Assembly: GCA_035591015.1 (NCBI GenBank)
Contig: JAXIUW010218062.1
Location: 1 to 64,000, forward strand
DNA: 64,000 bases
Source of the DNA: Cephalothrix simula
Taxonomy: Eukaryota > Nemertea > Palaeonemertea > Archinemertea > Cephalotrichidae
Reading direction: 5' to 3'
Shown here: positions 9,833 to 18,437 of the stretch, in pieces
Layout of the letters: the number at the start of each line of letters is the position of its first letter
Numbering within the stretch: position 1 is the stretch's first letter
Translations under genes and position numbers: made by a program
Notes under the pieces: generated by a model
Seen by the model: only the letters and a program-made list of their open reading frames with translations
The model's database searches: none
What the model was told of the DNA's origin: nothing

Positions 9833-9861
9833 TTGCACTGCTCAAGCTAGTCAGGTATGCT
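9833..9861 (+). promoter_or_regulatory. Sigma-70-type promoter for tRNA-Val
   Basis: TTGCAC (9833-9838) and TATGCT (9856-9861) are separated by exactly 17 bases and end 23 bases before the tRNA. Each hexamer matches 4 of 6 consensus bases. The position fits a tRNA promoter with a short 5' leader. Confidence 0.5.
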
Positions 9862-9884
9862 ATCCAACGGTTGTAGCAGTTCTA

Positions 9885-9960
9885 GGGCGGTTAGCTCATT
9901 TGGGAGAGCGGCGGCCTTACAAGCCGTAGGTAACAGGTTCGATCCCTGTACCGCCCACCA
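9885..9960 (+). tRNA. tRNA-Val (anticodon UAC)
   Basis: A full cloverleaf can be folded. Acceptor GGGCGGT pairs with ACCGCCC, the D arm is GCTC/GAGC and the anticodon stem GCGGC/GCCGT. The loop CTTACAA gives anticodon TAC, and the T arm ACAGG/CCTGT holds a TTCGATC loop. The 3' CCA is encoded. The 76-nt length is standard, and the gene is flanked by non-coding DNA. Confidence 0.96.
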
Positions 9961-10118
9961 CCGTTAATCATCTGCTCACCAACTCCTTAGCATCTACGGC
10001 CATTCTGCATTGCTTACCTAGCGTTGTCCTCTGAGATGCCCTCTAAGGTGTAGTCATTGCCCTAAATTTATTGGCTCATCACTCAGCGCATCATCTACGG
10101 CATCATCAATGATTAAGC

Positions 10119-11402
10119 CTACTTGCCCATTCCACCCAAACCATCATTGATGGTATTGTTGATTGTATTGCCAATATTTAGGCTTTCTGACGCATTCTGG
10201 AAGCGTTGCAAGGCCTCTTTTTTAGCCACTAAAAAGAATAGTCTACCAACATTTTTCATGTGTCCAGCCAAATACTTAGCCCTTTCGCCATTACCAAAGA
10301 AAATATCGGCTCGCCCCGCTCCTTTTATAACGCCACCGGTGTCTTGAACAACCATAAAACGCTTATAGTCAATGCCACGGGGGTCATTTGCATCGGGTAC
10401 TTTAGTTTCAATATATGCCAATCCGCCACGTGGGAAAAGGTAATCATCAACCGCCAATGAACGCTCTGGGGTCAGCGGAACCTCAATATTGCCGAGGGGG
10501 CCATCCTGTGGTTGATAAAAGAAGGTATAGCTGGGATTCTCCATCAATATTTCTTGACGCAGCTGGGGGTTTTCATCTAAAAACTGCCGAATGCTATCCA
10601 TTGACACATCTTCTAGCTCCATGTAACCACGCTGCACCAAAAAAGTGCCTATACTGCGATAGGGATGACCATTACTTGCCGCATAATTTAATCTGATTTT
10701 CTCGCCATTGGGCAACTCAACCATGCCAGAGCCTTGTATTTGCAAAAAAAATAAATCTGTAGGGTCAACGTAGGCCATTACCTCTGTATTGGGCAACAAT
10801 GATTGCTGCTCGGTAATCTCTCGCCGTGAGTAATACGGCACAAGCCACTGGCCAATCAGTCTACCGCTACCAATACGAGTTTGCTCTGGCAGAAACTTAC
10901 CAAAATCAATGCGCACTAAATCTGGCGGAACGCCATAGGCCGGTGCGCTAAGCTGCTCAGTGGGCGTGCTAGAGCCTTGCAAAGTCGGCTCGTAGTAGCC
11001 GGTGAAAAAGGCTTCTCCATCTGCATTGCGTGTTTCAAACCACACAAAATTTTGGTTTAGTATCTCTGAAAATTGCTGGCTATGGCACCATTCTTGGCAA
11101 ATCTGGCTAAACAGCTGCATAGATTGCAGCATCTCTTGCTTTGAATACGTTATATCACCGTAACTAAAGGTGGCTTGTTCAGGCAATCTTTCGTAATACT
11201 CTACCGAGCGTGTTATGGCCAATAGTAAGTCATCTACTGGGTGGTCTACTGATTCTGCTACAGGTAGCCGTGGCTGGGCAATAGCTAGCAGATGCGGTTC
11301 TTCTAAAACTACTCCTTGAAGAGCGCAACCCACACCTACAAAAGGCACTACTAACAGCATAATGCTCGTTATATAACCTCTATAGAGATGATGATTGATC
11401 AT
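10119..11402 (-). CDS. mltA: Membrane-bound lytic murein transglycosylase A
   Basis: This lipoprotein cleaves peptidoglycan glycan strands to 1,6-anhydromuropeptides. A signal peptide with lipobox VGVGC opens the 427-residue protein. The MltA domain follows with GYYEPTLQGS and LFFLQIQGSGMVELPNG. The C-terminal 3D domain has VVQDTGGVIKGAGRADIFFG with the Asp residues expected at the active site. A poorly conserved Asn-rich tail ends the protein. It stands alone and is divergent from the lpxK cluster. Confidence 0.92.
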   Translation of the reverse strand: MINHHLYRGYITSIMLLVVPFVGVGCALQGVVLEEPHLLAIAQPRLPVAESVDHPVDDLLLAITRSVEYYERLPEQATFSYGDITYSKQEMLQSMQLFSQICQEWCHSQQFSEILNQNFVWFETRNADGEAFFTGYYEPTLQGSSTPTEQLSAPAYGVPPDLVRIDFGKFLPEQTRIGSGRLIGQWLVPYYSRREITEQQSLLPNTEVMAYVDPTDLFFLQIQGSGMVELPNGEKIRLNYAASNGHPYRSIGTFLVQRGYMELEDVSMDSIRQFLDENPQLRQEILMENPSYTFFYQPQDGPLGNIEVPLTPERSLAVDDYLFPRGGLAYIETKVPDANDPRGIDYKRFMVVQDTGGVIKGAGRADIFFGNGERAKYLAGHMKNVGRLFFLVAKKEALQRFQNASESLNIGNTINNTINDGLGGMGK

Positions 11403-11627
11403 GCCTTATGCAATTTATAGAGTAAGATAATTAATATTAATTATAGTAGTAAGACAATTGGTAGATAACTATAAAATAATTTGCCTGAATAAGGTTTATA
11501 GCATATAATCAGTGCGTATTCTACCAGTGTGCATTAGCCAAGTTGCCCTCTGCAGATTCTGTTTGGTTTTTCTTACACAAACTTATTCGGCTAGTTTTTT
11601 CTTTTTTCCAAGATTGGGGGTTGTATC

Positions 11628-13145
11628 GTGTTATCAAGATTAACTTTTATTGTTATTGGTGTTTACGTTAGTTTTTCAGCAACAGCCCACGCCCAATTTT
11701 TGCGAGTTGATGTGCCCGTAGCTAATGATTTTGGGGCAGTGGTCTACTTTGATTACACTGGCAATGGCACCAAAGACTTGGTAATAATTAGCACCGACCT
11801 TACAGAAAGCAAGCCCCGCTACTTCTACAACGTATATACCCTGAACAATTATAACTTTGTAAGAGTGGGAAGCATCAATAGACCTCTTCCTGACAAATTA
11901 GCCATTGTGTCAGCCGGAGTAGTTAGAGACGAGCCGAGTTTAATCATGATTACCGAAGATGATTTACAGGTATGGGCTTGGGAAGACGAACGATTTATTC
12001 CACGCTATTCTTTAGCAATTGACAGTGTTTTTAGCCGTGGCGAAGGCCGATTGATTGAGTATTCAAACTGGGTTGCCGACCTTGACTATGATGGTAATGC
12101 CGAGATCTTAGTCCCTCAAAAGCATTCTGTAGCAGTGGTGGGGTTTGTTAATCAGTCAGTCAGTAAAATGTCTGTGCTGTATAAGCTGGATTTACATACC
12201 GAACAACTAAAAACTCCACGCATATTAAGAAATATAATTAGCTCTCAAATGCCTATCTATAGTCTTAGGCAAATAGATGGCAAAAGCTGGGTAGATTTAA
12301 TATCATTCAATAACGGGATTGAGCAGATTTTTTGGCTTGGTGAAAAGCCTTACAACACTTATCAAGCTAACTTTACACATAATTTTAAGCCACGCAAGCC
12401 CATTGAAGAAGAAATCAGTGAACCTAGGCCCATGCATCTAGTTGCTGCTGAAGACTTAAATGATGATGACTACATTGACACGGTGGTCTGGAAAATTGAG
12501 TCTGATAATGAATCTGAACTACAGGTAGAATCTAGTATCAACGTATACTACGGCAAACCCGGCAATAAAGATGAAAATCGCCTGCCTGATCAGATCTATC
12601 GTGTAGAAGATTTCGCACTGCCCCTAGTGATGGATCTTAACTCGGATGGCTTGCAAGACCTTGTTATCGTACAAATTGAGGTTGGCGTGTGGCAGGCTCT
12701 ACGAGCGTTATTATCACGAACAGTCAAGGCCGATGTCGCTTTTTATTACATGGATGGTGAAACTCGGCGCTATACTCAAGAGCCTATTGATATTGATGAT
12801 TACTCAATAAGATTTAGCTTTGGCTTTGCTTCACACCAGCCTTTGGCCAAGTTTGGTCATTTTAATAGCGATAGATTTATAGACTTAGCCTTATCGGTTG
12901 ATGACGAAGAATTGGGCATTCATTGGGGGCGAGACAACGAAGCCTGGAATGATGACCCCGACTATATTGTTGAAGGTCCCCTGCCACTTTTTGATGACAT
13001 GGTCAGCCTTGCCGACATTGATAATAACGGTACTGAAGATATTATTCTTAAGTTTGAGCGCAGAGATATTTTTAAGGTACCTGCAATGCGTTATAAGTTG
13101 GCGGTGCTCTTTAGTGGAGAGCAATTTACCCCTCCTGAAGAATAG
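11628..13145 (+). CDS. Exported FG-GAP/VCBS-repeat protein
   Basis: The 505-residue protein has an N-terminal signal peptide ending near ATAHA and at least six FG-GAP-like calcium-loop repeats. Examples are YFDYTGNGTKDLVII, VADLDYDGNAEILVP, VMDLNSDGLQDLVIV and LADIDNNGTEDIIL. These predict a secreted beta-propeller, probably periplasmic. Start is GTG 11628, after a GGGGG stretch. It is the first gene of a same-strand cluster; lpxK follows after 19 bases. The role is unknown. Confidence 0.75.
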   Translation: MLSRLTFIVIGVYVSFSATAHAQFLRVDVPVANDFGAVVYFDYTGNGTKDLVIISTDLTESKPRYFYNVYTLNNYNFVRVGSINRPLPDKLAIVSAGVVRDEPSLIMITEDDLQVWAWEDERFIPRYSLAIDSVFSRGEGRLIEYSNWVADLDYDGNAEILVPQKHSVAVVGFVNQSVSKMSVLYKLDLHTEQLKTPRILRNIISSQMPIYSLRQIDGKSWVDLISFNNGIEQIFWLGEKPYNTYQANFTHNFKPRKPIEEEISEPRPMHLVAAEDLNDDDYIDTVVWKIESDNESELQVESSINVYYGKPGNKDENRLPDQIYRVEDFALPLVMDLNSDGLQDLVIVQIEVGVWQALRALLSRTVKADVAFYYMDGETRRYTQEPIDIDDYSIRFSFGFASHQPLAKFGHFNSDRFIDLALSVDDEELGIHWGRDNEAWNDDPDYIVEGPLPLFDDMVSLADIDNNGTEDIILKFERRDIFKVPAMRYKLAVLFSGEQFTPPEE

Positions 13146-13164
13146 TTAGCTTACGGTTTTTGCT

Positions 13165-14244
13165 GTGCTGGTGCCGTGGATGCCTCTAAAACCAATTCTG
13201 CAACAGGTCTATTGTGGCTTATCAGCAGCTCGAGCCTGCCTTTATCAACATGGTTGGTTGACAGCAGAGCAATCATCTTTACCCCTAATTTCAGTTGGCA
13301 ATATTAGCTTTGGTGGTAGCGGCAAAACTCCTCTGACTAGCTGGATTATCAACCTAGCTAAAACCATGGGGTATCACCCAATACTTATTTCAAGAGGCTA
13401 CGGTCGTGATAAGCAATCACGGGTGCTTGAGGCTCGGCTTAATCGCTTCTTAAAGCCCCAGAATTGCGGTGATGAAACCTTTATGCTCTTGCAGCAGCAT
13501 CATGGATTAACGGCCTATAATGCCGCCCGCCGTAGTGAAGCCCTACGCTTAGCTCTTGCCAGCGCCTATGCCGATCAGCAGGCCAATGCAACTAAAAATA
13601 TGCGGATGATGCCCTCTTTAGCTATTATGGATGATGGCTTCCAGCATCTTCGCTTACAACGAGACTTAAACCTGCTGCTATTTGATGCCGAAGCTGCTGA
13701 CCAAACTTGGTGGCGAGAGGGCTTTAACGCCATGAATAGAGCCGATGCCATAGTTATCAACTCTGGTGACAAGAGGCTTTTCGCTAGTGCGAATCAACTG
13801 ATTAATAGTTATTTACGGCGCAGTATTCCAATTTTTAATTCTACTGTACGCCCCCAGTATCTAGTTAATATGGCTGATGATACTAGGCTGCCACTAACCG
13901 CACTCAAAGGTCGGGCAGTCGGCTTGATTAGCGGCATAGCTCATCCACAACGCTTTGAAAACAGCGTTGCCAGACTGGGCGCAAATATCAAAGAGAGCAT
14001 CCGCTTTCGTGACCACTACCACTATCCTCCGCAAACCTTACGTGATTTAAGAGAAAAAATTGCTGAAACCAAAGACTGGCTGTGGTTGACTACCGCTAAA
14101 GATTCTACTAAATTGTTACTGGGGGCTAGTTATCCGTTGTTTACGCTGGCAATCAGTAGCCATCCAGACCAAGAATTTAGCGATTATATGCGAGATAGTG
14201 TCACCAAAATCATCAATCGGCATGCCTCCAATACACATCACTAA
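13165..14244 (+). CDS. lpxK: Tetraacyldisaccharide 4'-kinase
   Basis: LpxK adds the 4'-phosphate to the lipid A precursor at the inner membrane, and its presence indicates an LPS-bearing outer membrane. The 359-residue protein shows the family P-loop VGNISFGGSGKTPLTSW, the following ISRGYGR segment, and the DDGFQHLRLQRDLNLLLFDA block. Start is taken as GTG 13165, with an in-frame ATG (13180) as a possible alternative. The following gene overlaps its 3' end. Confidence 0.93.
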   Translation: MLVPWMPLKPILQQVYCGLSAARACLYQHGWLTAEQSSLPLISVGNISFGGSGKTPLTSWIINLAKTMGYHPILISRGYGRDKQSRVLEARLNRFLKPQNCGDETFMLLQQHHGLTAYNAARRSEALRLALASAYADQQANATKNMRMMPSLAIMDDGFQHLRLQRDLNLLLFDAEAADQTWWREGFNAMNRADAIVINSGDKRLFASANQLINSYLRRSIPIFNSTVRPQYLVNMADDTRLPLTALKGRAVGLISGIAHPQRFENSVARLGANIKESIRFRDHYHYPPQTLRDLREKIAETKDWLWLTTAKDSTKLLLGASYPLFTLAISSHPDQEFSDYMRDSVTKIINRHASNTHH

Positions 14245-14722
14245 AATTGTTAGACTGAGCAACTTAACCACTGCTGTGGCGGTGGTCATTTCTGCAATAC
14301 TATTGGTATCAATATTGTTTAGCACCGCCAGTGCTACAACAGAGCCTTTGCTAGTTGAGGTGGTTATTAATGGACACACCATTCAGGCCGAACTGGCTGA
14401 CACTCCACAGAGTAAAAGCATTGGCTTGGGTAATCGTGATAGCTTAGGTGCCAACCAGGGTATGCTGTTTAGTTATGCGCAACGTAGCCTTCCGGCATTT
14501 TGGATGAAAGACATGCGCTTTGCGATAGATATAATTTGGCTTGATAATGAAACCGTGGTACACATTGAAGATAACGTGCCTCCTCCACCCAAAAATAGTA
14601 CTAACAGATTGCCCACATATCAGCCATCACGTGAGGCTAATTTTGTGCTTGAGGTAAATGCTGGCAAAGCCAATGAACTTGGCTTAAAGGTTGGCGACCG
14701 TGTAAAAATTGTTTTCCCGTAA
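14222..14722 (+). CDS. Exported DUF192 family protein
   Basis: This 166-residue protein has an N-terminal signal/anchor helix ending around STASA and one DUF192 domain. The hallmark parts are the RMGLMFR-equivalent SKSIGLGNRDSL, then GMLFSY, FWMKDMRFAIDIIWLD and VGDRVKIVFP. The family's molecular function is not established. The ATG at 14222 is preferred; an in-frame GTG at 14198 would lengthen the pre-signal region. Its start lies inside lpxK, suggesting translational coupling. Confidence 0.85.
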   Translation: MPPIHITKIVRLSNLTTAVAVVISAILLVSILFSTASATTEPLLVEVVINGHTIQAELADTPQSKSIGLGNRDSLGANQGMLFSYAQRSLPAFWMKDMRFAIDIIWLDNETVVHIEDNVPPPPKNSTNRLPTYQPSREANFVLEVNAGKANELGLKVGDRVKIVFP

Positions 14723-14748
14723 TAGTTATACTTAATTAACGATGCGCT

Positions 14749-15435
14749 ATGTCTGTAAAAAATGGTGATTTTGACTCTAAATTGCGGGGAACCCTGATTA
14801 CCCTAGAGGGTATTGACGGTAGCGGCAAAAGCACACAGGTGCAAAATATTGCTAGATATTTTAGTACTGAACACGGTGTTGAAACCCTTTCTAGCTTTGA
14901 ACCGGGCGCAACACCTTTTGGGCAGCAGATTAGATCTCTATTTCAAAAACAAGAGCAGACCTCTATTAACACCATCACAGAGACATTCTTGTTCATGTGC
15001 GATCGCCTTCATAATATTGATGAGATTCTTCGGCCGAACCTAAAGCAAGGCAAACTGGTTATTTGTGATCGTTTTCATGATTCAACCATTGCCTACCAAA
15101 TCTATGGCCGTCTTCATGGCGACCCTAAATGGCTGATCATCGCCGAAGAATTTAATATTCCCCATCAAAGAAACTGCGTGCCTCATCTTACATTATTGTT
15201 TGACCTAGACCCTAAACTGGCTATTGAACGCCTTAAAGCCAAGCGTGATAAATCTTTTTTTGATAAAATGCCTCTAGAGTTTATGCAGCGTGTTCGCAAT
15301 GGATATTTAAGTCTGCAAAGCAAGTACCCTCATCGCATTAAAATTATTGATGCCAGTCAGCCTTTAGAAAAAGTTAATCAACAAGTTATTAATGTAACTT
15401 ATCAGCACTATGCCTCAGGCGACCACCATGCTTAG
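14749..15435 (+). CDS. tmk: Thymidylate kinase
   Basis: It converts dTMP to dTDP. Walker A is LITLEGIDGSGKSTQ. The EPGATPFGQQIR segment corresponds to the usual TREPGGT motif, and ICDRFHDSTIAYQ is the DRY-type region. The 228-residue length is usual. It is followed by holB after 67 bases, the common tmk-holB pairing. Confidence 0.94.
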   Translation: MSVKNGDFDSKLRGTLITLEGIDGSGKSTQVQNIARYFSTEHGVETLSSFEPGATPFGQQIRSLFQKQEQTSINTITETFLFMCDRLHNIDEILRPNLKQGKLVICDRFHDSTIAYQIYGRLHGDPKWLIIAEEFNIPHQRNCVPHLTLLFDLDPKLAIERLKAKRDKSFFDKMPLEFMQRVRNGYLSLQSKYPHRIKIIDASQPLEKVNQQVINVTYQHYASGDHHA

Positions 15436-15502
15436 GCCACCCTTTGAACCTAAACTGTTTGAGCCTAAACTATGAACTCCTTATGAGAATAAAACTTTGT
15501 AA

Positions 15503-16468
15503 ATGACCGCATCAAGCACAATCCAGTCAGAGCTAGCCGTGGGCATGGCAGAAATGTTGGCCTCAGACAATATAGCGCAAGCATTACTATTGTCAGGCCT
15601 ACCGGCCACCGATGAGGTTGAACAGACTAATCAATTAGCGCAAATACTGCTGTGTCAGTCTATAGTTAAGCCCTGTAACCAGTGCCGCAATTGTTTGTTG
15701 GTGGTGTCTCAGGCATGTTCTGATATTCTACAGATTAGCCCCTTAGATAGTGCGAGCAGTAGCCAAATCACTTTGCAACAGGTGGCTGCCATAACTAAGT
15801 TTGCGTCATTAAGCGGAGTTAATCGGCGAATTGTTATCATTAGGCAAGCGCATCTCTTGAATACTGAATCTTCTAATGCTTTGCTGAAATTGCTTGAAGA
15901 ACCTCCACCGCAGGTCGTATTCATCATCAGTGCCCCTCAACCCCAATTATTGCTACCCACCGTAGCTTCACGTTGCATCATTTTTGAGTGGCCCAAACTA
16001 AATAGTCATGCCTTAGAATTGCAGCTAAATCAGGCGACTGACTTAACACCGGCCGAGCGCACATTTTTGCTATGCATGGCTAAAAGATTTAATTTAAGCG
16101 ACTTAGAGAGCTCTTTTTCAGAATTACTGGCTATGCGCCACAAAGTTATTAGCAGTATAGATGACGATAAGGGTCGATTTTTGAATAACCTTCAGCACTG
16201 CTCAGTTAAGAGCAGAGATGAAGCTAAACTGCTTTACACATGGTTATTGAGCTGGTTCAGAGATTTAGCTTGGCTAGAATTAATTAGTCCAGAAGAGCTT
16301 ATTAACCATGACGTAACCGCAGACTTAGAACAGTGGCAAAAATCATTTACGCGTAGTAAAGCCATTGAATGCGCCCAGCTAACATTAGACAAGCTGGATG
16401 CCCTAAAACTATATGTAGATGCCGCTTTGGGTGTAGATAGTCTATGGACAAGTTGCGTACAATCTTAA
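15503..16468 (+). CDS. holB: DNA polymerase III, delta' subunit
   Basis: This clamp-loader subunit (321 residues) carries a four-cysteine zinc module (LLCQSIVKPCNQCRNC, residues about 50-66). The conserved NALLKLLEEPPPQVVFI block and the arginine-finger SRC (VASRC) follow. The Walker A region is degenerate (SGLPATDEVEQTN), as in other delta' subunits, which do not bind ATP. Confidence 0.92.
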   Translation: MTASSTIQSELAVGMAEMLASDNIAQALLLSGLPATDEVEQTNQLAQILLCQSIVKPCNQCRNCLLVVSQACSDILQISPLDSASSSQITLQQVAAITKFASLSGVNRRIVIIRQAHLLNTESSNALLKLLEEPPPQVVFIISAPQPQLLLPTVASRCIIFEWPKLNSHALELQLNQATDLTPAERTFLLCMAKRFNLSDLESSFSELLAMRHKVISSIDDDKGRFLNNLQHCSVKSRDEAKLLYTWLLSWFRDLAWLELISPEELINHDVTADLEQWQKSFTRSKAIECAQLTLDKLDALKLYVDAALGVDSLWTSCVQS

Positions 16469-16905
16469 TATATTCAGCACTATTGCTGGCTGGCCTCACT
16501 CTGCCAATAGACAGTGCTTTATCTGAACCAAATTACTACGAACGTGAACTAATCAAAAATGAGGTTCGCAAAGATCTTGAAGGCCTCATCAACATGTGGC
16601 GAGAAGAATTGTATTTTGAAATGTATGAATGGGGGACTCAAGAATCACGTAGCATCATTAGCCTGCAGCAATTCACAAAGCGCATGATTGAGCTAAACTA
16701 CTACCCCGTAGAAAGTTTGAACGCCCTTCAAACATCTGTAGCAGTTTACTTTAGAACCATTGCCAGTATAGAAACTGTTATTGACTATGTTAGCAAAATT
16801 GATTCTTCAAATAAATTTAATAAGCGACAATATTTTTTAATCATAAAAGAAAAAGACCGCTGGCGAATAAATTTGCTAGACTTAGTTGGAGCACCATACT
16901 CTTGA
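16444..16905 (+). CDS. Small exported protein of unknown function
   Basis: The 153-residue product has a hydrophobic N-terminal signal sequence (IYSALLLAGLTLP) and a mature part with a charged helical region and a C-terminal beta-like stretch (YFLIIKEKDRWRINLLDLVG). I recognise no family; the tail is vaguely reminiscent of DUF4864/NTF2-like folds. Its start overlaps holB by 25 bases, so it belongs to the same transcript. Confidence 0.65.
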   Translation: MDKLRTILIYSALLLAGLTLPIDSALSEPNYYERELIKNEVRKDLEGLINMWREELYFEMYEWGTQESRSIISLQQFTKRMIELNYYPVESLNALQTSVAVYFRTIASIETVIDYVSKIDSSNKFNKRQYFLIIKEKDRWRINLLDLVGAPYS

Positions 16906-16938
16906 TTTTCTCAACACTTTATTAAAAATTTGATATTT

Positions 16939-16960
16939 TGCAACTTACATGTTGCATTTT
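16939..16960 (+). terminator. Possible weak hairpin terminator
   Basis: TGCAAC and GTTGCA can pair around a 6-base loop and are followed by TTTT, placed between the holB cluster and hom. The stem is short and not GC-rich. Confidence 0.3.
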
Positions 16961-17077
16961 GCATTAGATATAGTCTATACTGAGCCGATGTTCATATTGT
17001 TGTATGACTGTGCTAGCTGGTTAGGTCCATTCCGTTTCCTTGTTGCTAAAAAACAACGTTAAGCGTTTTAAGATTTG

Positions 17078-18391
17078 ATGAAAGTCCATCATGTAGGTCT
17101 GTTTGGTCTTGGAACGGTAGGCTCTTCGGCTTTAAGTATATTAAGTCAGAATGCTGCTCTACTTGAAAAGCGCATCGGTTCTAAGATAAAAGTTTCACGT
17201 ATTGTAACCTCTAATCCAGCTAAAAAGCGCAGTGTTGACATTGGCAACATACCCATCAGCTCTAACCCTGATGATATTCTAAATGATGATAGTATAGATA
17301 TAGTTGTAGAGTTAATTGGTGGCACCGATGCCGCTGACTATGTGGTTACTGAAGCTCTTAAACGAGGCAAGCATGTTGTTACTGCAAATAAGGCTCTTTT
17401 AGCTGAGAAAGGCTCTAAAATTTTTCAACTAGCCTATAAGCAAGGGCTAACTATTGCCTTTGAAGGTGCCGTTGGCGGGGGAATACCCATTCTGCGCTCA
17501 TTGAAGCAAGGTTTGGTCTCTGAAAACATAACTGAAATTGTAGGAATACTTAACGGAACCAGTAATTACATACTATCGGCGATGCACTCTCAAGGCTGTA
17601 GCTTAGAAAGTTCTTTGGCAGAGGCTCAAGAACTAGGTTATGCAGAGCTTGACCCCTTCTTTGATGTTGAGGGGTATGATGCCGCTCATAAGCTGGCCAT
17701 TTTATCTAATTTAGCCTATGGAGGCATTACTGACTATAAAGGCATTTATGTAGAGGGCATTACCAAGTTAAAGGCTTTTGATATTCGTTGCGCAGCTGAT
17801 TTTGGTTATTCAATTAAGCATTTGGCCATCAGCAAACCCAGTAATGGTTCTGTAGAGGCTCGTGTACATCCGGCATTGGTTCCGAATAATCATTTGTTGG
17901 CCTCTGTAAACGGCGTTTTTAATGCTGTTTTTTTGTATGGTGATAATGTTGGTGAAACAATGAGCTTTGGCAAAGGAGCCGGAGGAAGCCCAACTGGCAG
18001 TGCTGTTGTTAGTGATATTGCAGACTTGGCTCGTAATTTAAGCTCTGGAATCTTGCAGAGAATTCCGCCTTTGGCTGTAAGCCACGATAAGTTGAAGAAT
18101 ATATCTGTTGAACCGATAAGCAACATAGTGTCTCGATACTATATAAGATTTCCGGTTAATGATGAAGCCGGAGTTCTTGGAAAAATTTCTACTGTCATGA
18201 GCAATCACGGCGTAAGTTTTCATTCAATGCGCCAATATCATCATAAAGAGAATCCTTCTGGTGTTGTAGAAGTGGTGGTGCTAACACACCAAGCCACAGA
18301 GCGTGATGTGATAGATTCATTATCTGAGATATCAAAGTTTGACTTTAATCACTCTAAACCGCAACTAATCAGAATAAAAGACTTGGAGTGA
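17078..18391 (+). CDS. hom: Homoserine dehydrogenase
   Basis: It reduces aspartate semialdehyde to homoserine for threonine and methionine synthesis. The NAD(P)-binding GLFGLGTVGSSALSIL is at the N terminus. The core contains ANKALLAEKG and the substrate-site ELGYAELDPFFDVEGYDAAHK. A C-terminal ACT domain (RFPVNDEAGVLGKISTVM) suggests threonine feedback control. ATG 17078 is preferred to the TTG just before it, giving 437 residues. Confidence 0.94.
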   Translation: MKVHHVGLFGLGTVGSSALSILSQNAALLEKRIGSKIKVSRIVTSNPAKKRSVDIGNIPISSNPDDILNDDSIDIVVELIGGTDAADYVVTEALKRGKHVVTANKALLAEKGSKIFQLAYKQGLTIAFEGAVGGGIPILRSLKQGLVSENITEIVGILNGTSNYILSAMHSQGCSLESSLAEAQELGYAELDPFFDVEGYDAAHKLAILSNLAYGGITDYKGIYVEGITKLKAFDIRCAADFGYSIKHLAISKPSNGSVEARVHPALVPNNHLLASVNGVFNAVFLYGDNVGETMSFGKGAGGSPTGSAVVSDIADLARNLSSGILQRIPPLAVSHDKLKNISVEPISNIVSRYYIRFPVNDEAGVLGKISTVMSNHGVSFHSMRQYHHKENPSGVVEVVVLTHQATERDVIDSLSEISKFDFNHSKPQLIRIKDLE

Positions 18392-18437
18392 TGATGGTCA
18401 AAAATACGTTAAACCTTAAATAACCTTTGAGAAAAAT

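Noticed and set aside
15503-16468. DnaX (tau/gamma) identity for the clamp-loader gene
   Set aside because: The Walker A is degenerate and the length matches delta', next to tmk as usual for holB.
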